Source: Streptomyces asiaticus (GTDB taxonomy: Bacteria > Actinomycetota > Actinomycetes > Streptomycetales > Streptomycetaceae). From it: a stretch of DNA of 64,000 bases. Position numbers and translations under genes: made by a program. Position 1 is the stretch's first letter, and each line of letters begins with the position of its first letter. The notes beneath the pieces are model-generated. The model was not told the origin of the DNA. It worked only from the letters and a program-made list of their open reading frames with translations, and did not search any database. The stretch spans positions 1,550,001-1,614,000 of the forward strand of contig NZ_JAGSHX010000006.1 of NCBI RefSeq assembly GCF_018138715.1, given 5' to 3'. Below, in pieces: positions 1 to 7,960 of this stretch.

Positions 1-2
1 AG

Positions 3-347
3 CGCTTCGGCGAGCTGGCCCTCCAGGTCCGGGGCGCCGAGGCCCTGCTGTCCGCCGCCGCCCGGGCCGTGGACACCGCCCGTGGCCACCTCGACGAGGA
101 CACCGCCGCCGAGGCGTCGATCGCGGTGGCCGCGGCCAAGGTGGCGGCGGCCACCGCGGCCGTGGAGACGGGCAGTTCGCTGTTCGAGGTGTCCGGCACC
201 CGCTCGGCCCTGGACGCTCTGGGCCTGCACCGCCACTGGCGGGACGCCCGTACCCACACCCTGCACGACCCGGCCCGCTGGAAGGTCCAGCACATCGGCC
301 GCTATGTGCTGAACGGCACGAAACCGCCCCGCCACGGCCTTCTGTAG
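3..347 (+). CDS. C-terminal part of an acyl-CoA dehydrogenase-type flavoprotein (SfnB/DszC-like), cut by window start
   Basis: Only the last 114 codons are present; the frame is open from the window edge to a TAG at 345-347. The segment is helical and Ala-rich. It ends in the acyl-CoA dehydrogenase type 2 C-terminal pattern: a run with ETGSSLFEVSGTRS, then HRHWRDARTHTLHDPARWK. That pattern is typical of FMN-dependent SfnB/DszC-like monooxygenases that release sulfur from sulfones or thiophenes. The next gene, 36 bp downstream on the same strand, is an SsuD-type alkanesulfonate monooxygenase, which supports a sulfur-scavenging operon. The substrate cannot be told from this fragment, and an ordinary acyl-CoA dehydrogenase remains possible. 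Confidence 0.8.
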   Translation, partial: RFGELALQVRGAEALLSAAARAVDTARGHLDEDTAAEASIAVAAAKVAAATAAVETGSSLFEVSGTRSALDALGLHRHWRDARTHTLHDPARWKVQHIGRYVLNGTKPPRHGLL

Positions 348-383
348 CCCCCACCCCCGCACACCCCTGAACGGAGCCGCACC

Positions 384-1544
384 ATGTCCCTCACCTTCCA
401 CTGGTTCCTGCCCACCAACGGCGACAGCCGCCATGTCGTCGGCGGTGGCCATGGCACCCCCGTCACCTCGGCCGGAGGGGACCGTCCGCCATCCGTCGGC
501 TATCTCTCCCAGATCGCCCGCGCCGCCGAACACCTCGGCTTCGCCGGTGCGCTGACCCCGACCGGCGCCTGGTGCGAGGACGCCTGGCTGACCACCGCGA
601 TGGTCAGCCAGCACACCGAGCGGCTGAAGTTCCTGGTGGCGTTCCGCCCCGGCTTTCTCTCGCCCACCTTCGCCGCCCAGATGGCCTCCACCTACCAGCG
701 GCAGACCGGCGGACGGCTGATGCTCAACGTGGTCACCGGCGGCGAGAGCCAGGAGCAGCGCGGCTACGGCGACTTCCTCGACAAGGAGGCCCGCTACGCC
801 CGCACCGGCGAGTTCCTGGGCATCGTCCGCGACCTGTGGGACGGCAAGACCGTCGACCACACCGGCGAACACCTCCATGTCGAGGGCGCCAAGCTGGCCC
901 GGTTCCCCGACCCGATCCCCCAGGTCTACTTCGGCGGCTCGTCCCCCGCCGCCGGTCAGGTCGCCGCCCGCCACTCCGATGTCTACCTCACCTGGGGCGA
1001 GCCGCCCGCCCAGGTCGCGAAGAAGATCGCCTGGATCCGCTCCCTCGCCGCCGAGCAGGGCCGTACGATCCGCTTCGGCATCCGGCTGCACGTCATCACC
1101 CGCGACACCGCCGAGCAGGCGTGGGCCGAGGCACGCCGACTGCTCGACGGCTTCGACCCGGAGACCGTGCGCTCCATCCAGGCCGGCCTCGGCCGCAGCG
1201 AGTCCGAGGGCCAGCAGCGCATGCTCGCCCTGCACGGCGGCAGCCTGGACAACCTCGAGATCTACCCCAACCTCTGGGCCGGTGTCGGCCTGGTCCGCGG
1301 CGGCGCGGGCACGGCGCTGGTGGGCAGCCACGCCGAGGTCGCCGAGCGGATCACCGAGTACCACCGCCTCGGCATCGACGAGTTCATCCTGTCCGGCTAT
1401 CCGCACCTGGAGGAGGCGTACTGGTTCGGCGAGGGCGTCCTGCCCCTGCTGCGACGGCAGGGCCTGTGGTCCCACCCCTTCCAGCCCGCCGCCCCCGAAC
1501 AGCCCACCGTGCAGGTCCCCTTCGCGGCTGCCGGGAGCTCCTGA
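384..1544 (+). CDS. ssuD: FMNH2-dependent alkanesulfonate monooxygenase
   Basis: Luciferase-like (LLM class) monooxygenase of 386 residues, close to the 381 of E. coli SsuD. It should cleave the C-S bond of alkanesulfonates with reduced FMN and O2, giving sulfite and an aldehyde. Visible landmarks are PTGAWCEDAW near residue 60, with the Cys matching the active-site Cys of SsuD; YFGGSSPAAGQVAARHSD near 190; the block YLTWGEPPAQV; and FGIRLHVITRDT near 230, with the Arg/His pair of the family. The ATG follows an ACGGAGCC ribosome site. It follows the SfnB-like gene and is probably co-transcribed; the flavin reductase and transporter genes are not in view. Confidence 0.9.
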   Translation: MSLTFHWFLPTNGDSRHVVGGGHGTPVTSAGGDRPPSVGYLSQIARAAEHLGFAGALTPTGAWCEDAWLTTAMVSQHTERLKFLVAFRPGFLSPTFAAQMASTYQRQTGGRLMLNVVTGGESQEQRGYGDFLDKEARYARTGEFLGIVRDLWDGKTVDHTGEHLHVEGAKLARFPDPIPQVYFGGSSPAAGQVAARHSDVYLTWGEPPAQVAKKIAWIRSLAAEQGRTIRFGIRLHVITRDTAEQAWAEARRLLDGFDPETVRSIQAGLGRSESEGQQRMLALHGGSLDNLEIYPNLWAGVGLVRGGAGTALVGSHAEVAERITEYHRLGIDEFILSGYPHLEEAYWFGEGVLPLLRRQGLWSHPFQPAAPEQPTVQVPFAAAGSS

Positions 1545-1601
1545 TGTCCCGGTGACGTCGGGTGGCGTGCCCGCGGTCGAGTCCGCGGGCGCGCCTCCGG
1601 C

Positions 1602-1787
1602 TCAGCCGTGTGCGGCGAACCGGACGAACCGCGCCCAGCCGTCACGGCTGACGGCGAGACCGGGGCGCGCCGTGTCCTTGGAGTCCCGTACGTGGACGGC
1701 TCCTTCGGTGACGGCGACCTCCACGCAGTCGTCTCCTTGACTGCCGCTGTAGCTGGACTTGAACCAGGTGAGTTCCGCCCTACTCAT
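1602..1787 (-). CDS. DUF397 domain protein
   Basis: A 61-residue protein that is entirely a DUF397 domain: the LTWFKSSYSGSQGDDCVEV opening, then VHVRDSKD and a closing WARFVRFAAHG. DUF397 proteins are abundant small actinobacterial partners of XRE/DUF5753 regulators (WhiJ/BldB-type systems), where they are thought to bind and modulate the regulator. The ATG overlaps the stop of the upstream regulator gene by 4 bp (ATGA), so the two are translationally coupled. The specific partner role here is inferred from the pairing. Confidence 0.88.
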   Translation of the reverse strand: MSRAELTWFKSSYSGSQGDDCVEVAVTEGAVHVRDSKDTARPGLAVSRDGWARFVRFAAHG

Positions 1788-2641
1788 AGGTCTCCTCGCA
1801 GTCGCTCCAGCAGGCCACGGGAGTCTTGGGGTGTCAGGGCCTGCGAGCGCAGTGTGTCATAGCGCTGGTGGAGGAGGCGTACCTCTATCGAGTCGGCAAT
1901 CAGCCGTCCGTTCTGCTGACCCTCCGAGTAGGCATAGCGCCGCCCTTCCAGTGTTTCCAGCAGCCGAACAGGTCCGTCCAGGCACGCGTGCAACTCAGCT
2001 TCGAGGGGGACGACTTGCAGCTTCACGTTACGCAGCGCGCTGCGCTCCAGCACGTGGTCGAACAAGCGCCGCCTCTGCTCTCTGTCGCCGAACCCGCGCC
2101 GGAAGACGGCCTCCTCCACGATGAAGCTGAACGGGACGTGCGGCCGCTCGTGCAGCATCTTCTGCCGCTCGGTCCGCGCCACGAGCTGGGCCTCCAACTG
2201 CTCATCCGTCAGCAGAGGGATGGTGCCATCGAACACCGCCCGCGCGTAGTCCTCCGACTGCAACAACCCCGGCACCAACCGACACTCGTACGTGCACAGG
2301 CTCACCGCCACCCGCTCCAGCCGTGCCCACCGCCGGAACCACGCCGCCAGCCCCGGCTCACCCCGCGCGAGGAATCGGGCCGCCTTCCGCAGCGCTCCCG
2401 TGTTGCCCAGGACCTCCTCCGCCCGCTCCACGAACGACTCGTCCGGCATGCGCCGCCCCAGCTCCACCGATGCCACGGTGTGCTTCGAGAACCGGACCAG
2501 CTCCCCGAACTGAGCCCGGGTGAGGCCCGCGTGTTCGCGGAGGGCCTGGACCACGGCCCCGAAGGTCCGCAGACTGTCGGAGGGGTCGGGCTCCCGTTCC
2601 CCGTCACCGTCCCCGGCCACACAGGTGTTGTCGGTCGTCAT
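1784..2641 (-). CDS. XRE-type helix-turn-helix regulator with DUF5753 domain
   Basis: A 285-residue regulator. An N-terminal HTH lies at about residues 25-80 (FGAVVQALREHAGLTRAQFG, then SKHTVASVELGRRMP), followed by a DUF5753 ligand/partner domain to the end (YECRLVPGLLQSEDYARAVF and FIVEEAVFRRGFGD). I start it at the ATG giving MTTDNTCV rather than the longer open frame, because the upstream extension is low-complexity and lies outside the HTH domain. It forms a two-gene unit with the overlapping DUF397 gene. A divergent ATPase gene lies 163 bp away. Such trios (XRE, DUF397, anti-sigma-like ATPase) recur in Streptomyces and are tied to development and secondary metabolism. Confidence 0.9.
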   Translation of the reverse strand: MTTDNTCVAGDGDGEREPDPSDSLRTFGAVVQALREHAGLTRAQFGELVRFSKHTVASVELGRRMPDESFVERAEEVLGNTGALRKAARFLARGEPGLAAWFRRWARLERVAVSLCTYECRLVPGLLQSEDYARAVFDGTIPLLTDEQLEAQLVARTERQKMLHERPHVPFSFIVEEAVFRRGFGDREQRRRLFDHVLERSALRNVKLQVVPLEAELHACLDGPVRLLETLEGRRYAYSEGQQNGRLIADSIEVRLLHQRYDTLRSQALTPQDSRGLLERLRGDL

Positions 2642-2736
2642 ACGCGGACACCTCCAGGTGCGTACGTGCGAGGGCCCCCGCGCTCGACTCACCCAGGGTG
2701 ACGGATCAACGGGTGTACCGTCCACCGAACGCGCAT

Positions 2737-2755
2737 GTACGCTGACGCTGCGTAC
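2737..2755. promoter_or_regulatory. Palindrome in the divergent intergenic region, candidate regulator site
   Basis: GTACGC and GCGTAC are separated by 7 bp, about 50 bp upstream of the ATPase start and 96 bp from the XRE start. A further CGTACG core occurs near 2660. The position suits an autoregulatory site for the XRE regulator, but this is inference from symmetry only. Confidence 0.35.
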
Positions 2756-2804
2756 GCGGCGCGCCACTGGTGAAGGCCGCCGCTCACCCACCACCGTGGC
2801 CCCC

Positions 2805-3242
2805 ATGAACGCAAGCACGCCCCAAATCCCCGCCACGAGCTGGGCCTTTACCCAACGCCTGTCCTCCACGCGGCGCGGGGCCCGGCTGGCCCGGCTGCTC
2901 GCCGTGGAGCAGCTCCGCGCCTGGCCCGTGTCACCCGCCGTCGCCGACCGCGCCGTGGCGATCATCGCCGAGCTGAGCGCCAACGCGGCGCTGCACGGGC
3001 GCGTGCCGGGCCGGGACTTCCGGCTCGGTCTCGCCCTCGACGGCGCCACGGAAACCCTCCGTATCGAGGTCACCGACACCCGGAGCGAGCGGCAGCCCAC
3101 CCTCCAGCCGCCCCCTCCCCCGGACCGTGAAACCGGGCGCGGCCTGCTGCTGGTGGACGCGCTCGCCGACCGCTGGGGCACCGAGCCGCACCATCCGGTG
3201 GGCAAGACGGTGTGGGCGGAGCTGGATTCCCGCACCGGCTGA
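2805..3242 (+). CDS. ATP-binding protein of the anti-sigma factor (RsbW/SpoIIAB-like) HATPase type
   Basis: A 145-residue stand-alone GHKL ATPase domain. It shows the N box in AIIAELSANAALHG (about residues 50-62), with the Glu and Asn that bind Mg-ATP; a weak G1 region (IEVTDTRS); and the G2-like GRGLLLVDALADRWG near residue 105. This class usually acts as a Ser kinase and anti-sigma factor. In Streptomyces many copies sit beside DUF397/XRE pairs, as here. The ATG gives MNASTPQIP. The open frame extends upstream, but that part overlaps the divergent promoter region and the XRE gene, so I exclude it. Confidence 0.85.
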   Translation: MNASTPQIPATSWAFTQRLSSTRRGARLARLLAVEQLRAWPVSPAVADRAVAIIAELSANAALHGRVPGRDFRLGLALDGATETLRIEVTDTRSERQPTLQPPPPPDRETGRGLLLVDALADRWGTEPHHPVGKTVWAELDSRTG

Positions 3243-3261
3243 CCGGCGGTCGCGTGGCACG

Positions 3262-3288
3262 GCGCACCCCTGCCCGGCAGGGGTGCGC
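3262..3288. terminator. Convergent transcription terminator
   Basis: A perfect 12-bp stem (GCGCACCCCTGC / GCAGGGGTGCGC) with a 3-nt loop is followed on the plus strand by a T/C-rich run (CTCCTTTCG). It sits 19 bp after the ATPase stop and 31 bp from the stop of the convergent GH95-like gene, so it can serve both. Confidence 0.75.
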
Positions 3289-3319
3289 TCGCTCCTTTCG
3301 TTCGGGCGGCGGCCGCGGT

Positions 3320-5644
3320 TCAGTCCGGCAGGCCCCACGGCTTGGCGTCGCCGACGGCGGGGACATCGCGCGGGGCCGGGTCCGGGCGGTGGCCCCGGGG
3401 GGTGATGAGGGCCGTCTCGTCGCGGGCGAGGGGGATCTCGATACGGCCGGGGCCGGTGGTGCGGTAGTGGAGGGGGCGCCCCCGGTGGTCGCGGACGTCG
3501 ATCGGGCCGGGGATGCCGTGGTGGAGGACGAGGGGGGCACCGGCCTCGCTGTGGACGCGGACCCAGCGGGTGCTCCCGGCCGAGCGGTCGGCGTCCACGA
3601 GGAAGGCGCCCTGGGTGCGCAGGGACTGGACCGAGAGGTCGGGCCAGCGGCGGGAGACGGACGGGAAGACCCGCACCACGCCGTTGTGGCTCTGGACGGC
3701 CATCTCCAGCACCGACTGGGCCGCCGTCAGGGGGCTCTCGGTGGCGAGGTTGCCGCCCTCGACGTACATGGTGTTCGGGGTGATCCAGGCGTTGTTCACC
3801 TTGTTGCCGCCGATGAGGAAGGTGAGGTGGTCCAGCGCCTCCTCGGGCCGTTCCATGCGCGATGCCATGGAGGAGGCCACCGCGTAGCTGTAACCGGCCC
3901 ACAGGCTACGGTCCTTGACCCAGTGGTCGAAGGTGGTGCGCATGATGTCCCGGTCGGCCGGGCGGTCCCAGTCCAGCTCGTGCAGCGGGTAGAGCCAGAG
4001 CATATGGGAGAAGTGGCGGTGGGACTCGGTCAGCGGCTTGCCCGCGCCGATCATGATCCCGGTGGCATCGCGGGGGTAGGCCACCAGGCGGTCCAGGATC
4101 TCGCGCCAGCGCCGGGCGCGGGGGTGGTCGGTGCGCAGGATGCGCAGGCAGTCCAGGAGGGTGGCGCAGCCCCAGCGGAGCAGGGAGAGGTCGTAGGTGC
4201 AGTCCTCGGCGTCCGCCCACTCCGGTGAGCGGGTCAGCGGCAGATGCAGCTTCCCGTCGCCGCCCTCGTACAGGAAGTGGTCGTAGAAGTTCACCGCCTT
4301 GGCGAGGATCGGGTAGAGGACGTCGCGCACGATGCGGATGTCCATGGTGTGGCGGTAGCTGAGCCAGATGTTGTGCATGGCCCAGATGAGATTGCCGTTG
4401 TTGTCGGTCTTGGTGGAGGTGCCGGGGATGCCGACGGTCTTGGCGCCGGGGCGCAGCAGCCAATCGGAGGGGTGGGCGAGGGCGTAGGTGTCCCCGTCCT
4501 GGTACTCCGGGGGGACGGACAGCGGCAGGTTCTTCTCGAAGTCCCGGAAGGTGGAGGTCACGGAGTCGAGTTCGAGGTGGTTGGAGCCCTGGATCAGCCA
4601 GGTGGCGATCTGCACGTTGAGGTTCCACCACACCGCGGTCCAGCTGCCGCCGGTCTCCGGGTACCACGGCCCCCATTCGGACATCGAGGGCCCGTCGGCG
4701 CGGGTGGCGCAGGCCGCCTTGTAGAGCTGGATCCAGTAGAAGTGCTGAAGGCGCTTGTCGGGTACGGAGAGCAGGCTGCGCTGGTAGTAGCGGTGCCACC
4801 AGGCGCGGTGTGAGCGCACCAGGTCGTCCGGGTCCTCGGCCAAGGTGCGGGCCACCTCGGCGACGGCGAGTTCCGTGGTGCGCGAGAGGTCGCCGGGGTG
4901 GCGGTAGACGATGTGGGCGGCCAGCAGTCTGCCGGTGCCCACCCGCCGTTCGCGCCAGGCGGTGGTCCAGCCGCCGCCCGCGATCAGCGGCTGCTCCACA
5001 TAGTGGGTGTCGCCGGCGGAGCCGGTGCGGGGGTCGGGGTTGCCGGTGTAGTCGGCGGGCTTGTCCTTGGTCCGGGGGGAGACCGCGGGCATCCATGTGA
5101 ACGACCAGGCCGCGCTCTCCTCCCCCGCGCTGGGCCGGGTGAAGATCAGCAGCGCGGTACGGGCGTTGTGCACCAGCATGGTGAAGCGGACGCTGCCCCG
5201 GGTGGTGGTGACCGTGCCGCGCAGCTCGGCGTCCCACAGGTCGAGGGTCCAGTCGACCCCGGTCACCTCTCCGGCGAGGGTGAGGTCGAAGTGGCCGATG
5301 GGCAGCCGTGAGTAGCCGTACGGGGCGCGCCACTGGGGCCGCTGGTCCTGCACCTGGCTGTGGCTGAGCATGACTTTCACGGAGTTGGGCGTGGCGCCCT
5401 GGTACACCACCGCGCCGAGCAGGCCGTTGGCCAGGAAGGGTCCGTCCTTCCAGTCGCCGGGCAGCCGCCGCCACCGCGGGGCGGCGGCCCTGGCCATCCG
5501 CTCGGGCAGGGCCGCCGCTCCGCCGGACGCCTGGGGCGCGGCCCAGGCGGTGCCGGATCCGGCCAGCCAGCCCCCGGCGCCGACCGCGGCCGCGGTGCCG
5601 ATCACACCTCTTCGAGAGATCCCGTTCCCTGTTGGCGCGGTCAC
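3320..5644 (-). CDS. Tat-exported glycoside hydrolase, GH95-like (alpha-L-fucosidase/galactosidase clan)
   Basis: About 774 residues. The Tat signal has SRRGVIGTAAAVGAGG and an Ala-rich stretch ending near AWA. The N-terminal beta domain contains DGPFLANGLLGAVVYQGA and YSRLPIGHFDLTL. The (alpha/alpha)6-barrel region contains NNGNLIWAMHNIWLSYRHT, LPLTRSPEWADAEDC and the family-like ESHRHFSHMLWLYPLHEL. A C-terminal beta domain follows. GH95 enzymes remove alpha-L-fucose or alpha-L-galactose. I cannot assign the catalytic pair with certainty, so the specificity is open. I prefer the GTG at 5644 to the ATG at 5659, because the ATG lies inside the GGGAGG ribosome site that serves the GTG. Confidence 0.72.
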   Translation of the reverse strand: MTAPTGNGISRRGVIGTAAAVGAGGWLAGSGTAWAAPQASGGAAALPERMARAAAPRWRRLPGDWKDGPFLANGLLGAVVYQGATPNSVKVMLSHSQVQDQRPQWRAPYGYSRLPIGHFDLTLAGEVTGVDWTLDLWDAELRGTVTTTRGSVRFTMLVHNARTALLIFTRPSAGEESAAWSFTWMPAVSPRTKDKPADYTGNPDPRTGSAGDTHYVEQPLIAGGGWTTAWRERRVGTGRLLAAHIVYRHPGDLSRTTELAVAEVARTLAEDPDDLVRSHRAWWHRYYQRSLLSVPDKRLQHFYWIQLYKAACATRADGPSMSEWGPWYPETGGSWTAVWWNLNVQIATWLIQGSNHLELDSVTSTFRDFEKNLPLSVPPEYQDGDTYALAHPSDWLLRPGAKTVGIPGTSTKTDNNGNLIWAMHNIWLSYRHTMDIRIVRDVLYPILAKAVNFYDHFLYEGGDGKLHLPLTRSPEWADAEDCTYDLSLLRWGCATLLDCLRILRTDHPRARRWREILDRLVAYPRDATGIMIGAGKPLTESHRHFSHMLWLYPLHELDWDRPADRDIMRTTFDHWVKDRSLWAGYSYAVASSMASRMERPEEALDHLTFLIGGNKVNNAWITPNTMYVEGGNLATESPLTAAQSVLEMAVQSHNGVVRVFPSVSRRWPDLSVQSLRTQGAFLVDADRSAGSTRWVRVHSEAGAPLVLHHGIPGPIDVRDHRGRPLHYRTTGPGRIEIPLARDETALITPRGHRPDPAPRDVPAVGDAKPWGLPD

Positions 5645-5827
5645 GTATGTGCCTCCCATATCCGGTGGTGAACTACCGGCATGGTGCAGGGCCCGTGAGC
5701 ACCTGGGAATACCTCCGACGTATAGAAATTCAGCCGGCTACGTATGCGCAGATGAGGTGGGCTCAGCTCCTCACATTGAACCGTCGAGTGTCAGAGTGAG
5801 CCGATGTCTCGCCTTCGACGGCCACAG

Positions 5828-6025
5828 TCACGGGCACGGTTCGAGGTCGACCAGGATCCGGGCCACCGTGGTCTTGCCGGAGCCGGACTCCCCGACGATG
5901 CCCAGCGAACCGCCCGCCGGGACGGAGAACGCCTCCCTGGACGAGGCACGGGCGGTCGAAGCGTCCCACCAACTGATCGTGCTGAGGCAGCAGTTGATCG
6001 ACCGGCCCGAGCCGCGGCCGCGCAA
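5828..6025 (-). pseudogene. Remnant of a peptide/nickel-type ABC transporter ATPase, cut just after Walker A
   Basis: The minus strand reads SVPAGGSLGIVGESGSGKTT followed by VARILVDLE and then stops. This is the first beta strand and a perfect Walker A of a DppF/OppF-like ATPase. Nothing of the Q-loop, signature or Walker B follows. The sequence before SVPAGG looks only partly like the family. No permease or binding-protein gene is near. It lies between the gvpK stop and the GH95 promoter, in a 391-bp stretch that holds no other gene I can support. Confidence 0.7.
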
Positions 6026-6050
6026 GAGCTGAGCGGGCGCCTGGGGCTTC

Positions 6051-6374
6051 TCACCGGGAGGGCGGGGCCGCCGGGGAGCCGGCCGGGGAGAGCAGGGTGC
6101 CGAGCGGGCCGAGGTCGAGGTTGAGATCCGCCATCCGCAGGCCGTGACGGTCGCACATCTCCTCCATGCGCTGCTGGAGGATCATCAGCGTCATGCCGAC
6201 GCGCTCCTCCTGCTCCTCCGTCAGATCGCCCTTGTCGATGCGGTGGAGCGCCTGGCGCTCCATCAGCTGACGCAGCAGCTCGACCACGGTCAGCACCAGC
6301 TTGGCCAGATCGCGTTCGACCGTGTCCGCGTCGGTGCGCAGCCGCTGGGCGGCGGCGCCGGAGGGGGCTGACAT
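6051..6374 (-). CDS. gvpK: Gas vesicle protein GvpK
   Basis: A 107-residue, mostly helical protein with the GvpK core: VERDLAKLVLTVVELLRQLM, then DLTEEQEERVGMTLM and a region reading DLNLDLGPLGTLL. GvpK is a minor protein needed for early gas vesicle assembly. It is the last gene of the minus-strand gvp run, 53 bp after gvpS. The start is at MSAPSGAAA; the ATG is preceded by a GGAAA-type ribosome site. The C-terminal Pro/Ala tail is not conserved. Confidence 0.93.
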   Translation of the reverse strand: MSAPSGAAAQRLRTDADTVERDLAKLVLTVVELLRQLMERQALHRIDKGDLTEEQEERVGMTLMILQQRMEEMCDRHGLRMADLNLDLGPLGTLLSPAGSPAAPPSR

Positions 6375-6427
6375 GCGCGGGTTTCCTTTCGTCGGGGCGT
6401 TCGCAGGGCACTCGTCAGGGGCATTCG

Positions 6428-6637
6428 TCAGGGCAGCAGCGGGGCCGGGTGTTCGGCGTCGACCGGAGCGATGACCGCGCGCAGGTCGATCCGTACGAGA
6501 TCGACGTCCGCGATGGACAGGACGAGGTCCCCGGCGAGCACGACCCCGCCCTGGAGCAGCCGGTCCAGCAGGTCGATCAGGGCGACCTCGCGGCCCGCGA
6601 GCGCCCGTGCGTCCTCCTCGTCCAGCGCGCCGCTCAT
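6428..6637 (-). CDS. gvpS: Gas vesicle protein GvpS (GvpA/J family)
   Basis: A 69-residue member of the GvpA superfamily. The hallmark amphipathic segment reads IDLLDRLLQGGVVLAGDLVL followed by SIADVDLVRIDLRAVI. In actinobacterial clusters this small GvpA-like protein between gvpL and gvpK is called GvpS and is thought to be a minor shell or nucleation component. The ATG overlaps the stop of an 18-codon ORF (6634-6690) that copies its own first codons. Confidence 0.88.
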   Translation of the reverse strand: MSGALDEEDARALAGREVALIDLLDRLLQGGVVLAGDLVLSIADVDLVRIDLRAVIAPVDAEHPAPLLP

Positions 6638-6690
6638 ACGGCCTCGTCCAACGCGCCACTCGTCCGGGCCTCGTCCAGCGCGCCGCTCAT
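6634..6690 (-). CDS. 18-codon coupled minigene between gvpL and gvpS, made of copies of the gvpS start
   Basis: ATG at 6688-6690 overlaps the gvpL stop (ATGA), and its own TGA overlaps the gvpS ATG (ATGA again). The encoded peptide is MSGALDEARTSGALDEAV, while gvpS begins MSGALDEED. At DNA level the unit GGCGCGYTGGACGAGG is present three times, at spacings of 27 and 26 bp. So the start of gvpS was duplicated in tandem and one base was lost. Ribosomes leaving gvpL can re-initiate here and then on gvpS. Whether the peptide itself matters is unknown. Confidence 0.6.
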   Translation of the reverse strand: MSGALDEARTSGALDEAV

Positions 6691-7544
6691 ACCGGCTCCG
6701 GCCGGGCCGCCGGTTCGGGCTCGGGCGGAAGGGCGAAGGAGTACGGCGCCCAGGGGCCGGTCACCTCGACGCGTACCCCGGGCTGCCCCTCGGCGGCGGC
6801 CAGGATGCGGGCGCGGAACTCCTCGGCGCGGTCGGCGGGCACCAGATACGCGTCGTTGGCGATGTTCTCGCCACCGGGCTTCCCGCCACCGGCCGTCCCG
6901 CCACCGCCCACCTGGGCGAGTTCGCCGCGCTGCGGCCGATGGGCGACCCTGCCCACCGCCAGGCCCCCGGCCTCCTCGGCGATGCGCGCGGCCGTCCGTG
7001 CCGCCGTCTGCCAGGCTTCCTCGGCGCCGCGCCGGCGCCGACGGCGGGCGGCGAGATAGGCCCGGCCCGGACTGAGGAACCCCTCCCCACCCGCGGTCTC
7101 CCCACCCGTGGGCTCGGCGGCCCCCGCCGCGTCCCCCGCCAGGGAGTCCGTGGGATCGGTGTAGACCTTGACGCCCCATTCGACATGCCCGGCGAGCCGT
7201 TCCAGCAGCGGCAGGAACTGGTCGCGACGCTCCTGGAGGACCCGCCGCACCCGGTCCTCGTCCCGGTAGACGGTGGCCAGCCGCAGCGGCAGTACGGCGC
7301 CCAGCGAGGCCAGCCCCGCCACCACCCCGTGGTGGCCGCGGGCCAGCGCCTCCAGCCGGGGCAGCTCCTCCAGGCCCGCCCGCAGCGCGCCCTCCTCGAA
7401 CTCCTCGGCCGGGACCGGGCCCACGGCCGCGGCCAGGTCGTCCGTCTCCACGAGCCCCACCTGCTCGTCCGCCACCCCGCGCAGCGTGGCCACCGCCTGC
7501 GCGGCCTCCGGGGTGGGGCGCAGCACCGCGTAGGCGTACACCAT
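6687..7544 (-). CDS. gvpL: Gas vesicle protein GvpL (GvpF/GvpL family)
   Basis: About 285 residues. The N-terminal MVYAYAVLRP matches the opening beta strand of GvpF/L proteins. The middle has ALARGHHGVVAGLASLGAVL and LPLRLATVYRDEDRVRRVL, and the C-terminal domain ends with the family motif GPWAPYSFALPP. GvpF/L proteins are minor assembly factors of gas vesicles. An Ala/Gly-rich insertion lies at about 170-230. I use ATG 7544. An in-frame TTG at 7571 overlaps the gvpJ stop and would add nine residues. Confidence 0.9.
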   Translation of the reverse strand: MVYAYAVLRPTPEAAQAVATLRGVADEQVGLVETDDLAAAVGPVPAEEFEEGALRAGLEELPRLEALARGHHGVVAGLASLGAVLPLRLATVYRDEDRVRRVLQERRDQFLPLLERLAGHVEWGVKVYTDPTDSLAGDAAGAAEPTGGETAGGEGFLSPGRAYLAARRRRRRGAEEAWQTAARTAARIAEEAGGLAVGRVAHRPQRGELAQVGGGGTAGGGKPGGENIANDAYLVPADRAEEFRARILAAAEGQPGVRVEVTGPWAPYSFALPPEPEPAARPEPV

Positions 7545-7567
7545 GTGCTGTCGCCATGCGCTCTCGG

Positions 7568-7960
7568 TCAACCGTCCACGCTCCTGTCCTCGGCCCGTGT
7601 CCGCAGCGCCGCGATCTCGGCGCGCAGCCGGGCGTTCTCCTCGGTGAGGGACCGCTCCGCGTCGTCGTCCGGTACGGCCCGGGTGCGGGCGCGGGAGGAC
7701 AGCGACGGATCGTGCTCCCACCAGTCGATGCCCATCTCCTTCGCCTTGTCGACGGAGGCGACGAGCAGCCGGAGCTTGATGGTGAGCAGCTCGATGTCCA
7801 GCAGGTTGATGCGGATGTCGCCCGCGATCACCACGCCCTTGTCCAGCACCCGCTCCAGGATGTCGGCGAGCGACGGGGCGGGCTCGGCGCCCTGGCCGTA
7901 CGGGGTGGTGGGCAGGCGTGGCGAGCCCAACCTGCCCGCCACCGGTTCTGTCGTCGTCAC
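7568..7960 (-). CDS. gvpJ: Gas vesicle protein GvpJ (GvpA-like)
   Basis: 130 residues. The GvpA-type core lies at about 30-75 (LADILERVLDKGVVIAGDIR, then INLLDIELLTIKLRLLVASV), followed by a charged, partly coiled C-terminal extension (SLTEENARLRAEIAALRTRA). GvpJ is a minor shell protein thought to help nucleation. The start codon overlaps the gvpG stop by 4 bp, so translation is coupled. Confidence 0.92.
   Translation of the reverse strand: MTTTEPVAGRLGSPRLPTTPYGQGAEPAPSLADILERVLDKGVVIAGDIRINLLDIELLTIKLRLLVASVDKAKEMGIDWWEHDPSLSSRARTRAVPDDDAERSLTEENARLRAEIAALRTRAEDRSVDG

Noticed and set aside
1608..2701. Plus-strand frames over the DUF397/XRE genes
   Set aside because: Shadows; the minus-strand genes have coupled ATGA junctions and clear domains.
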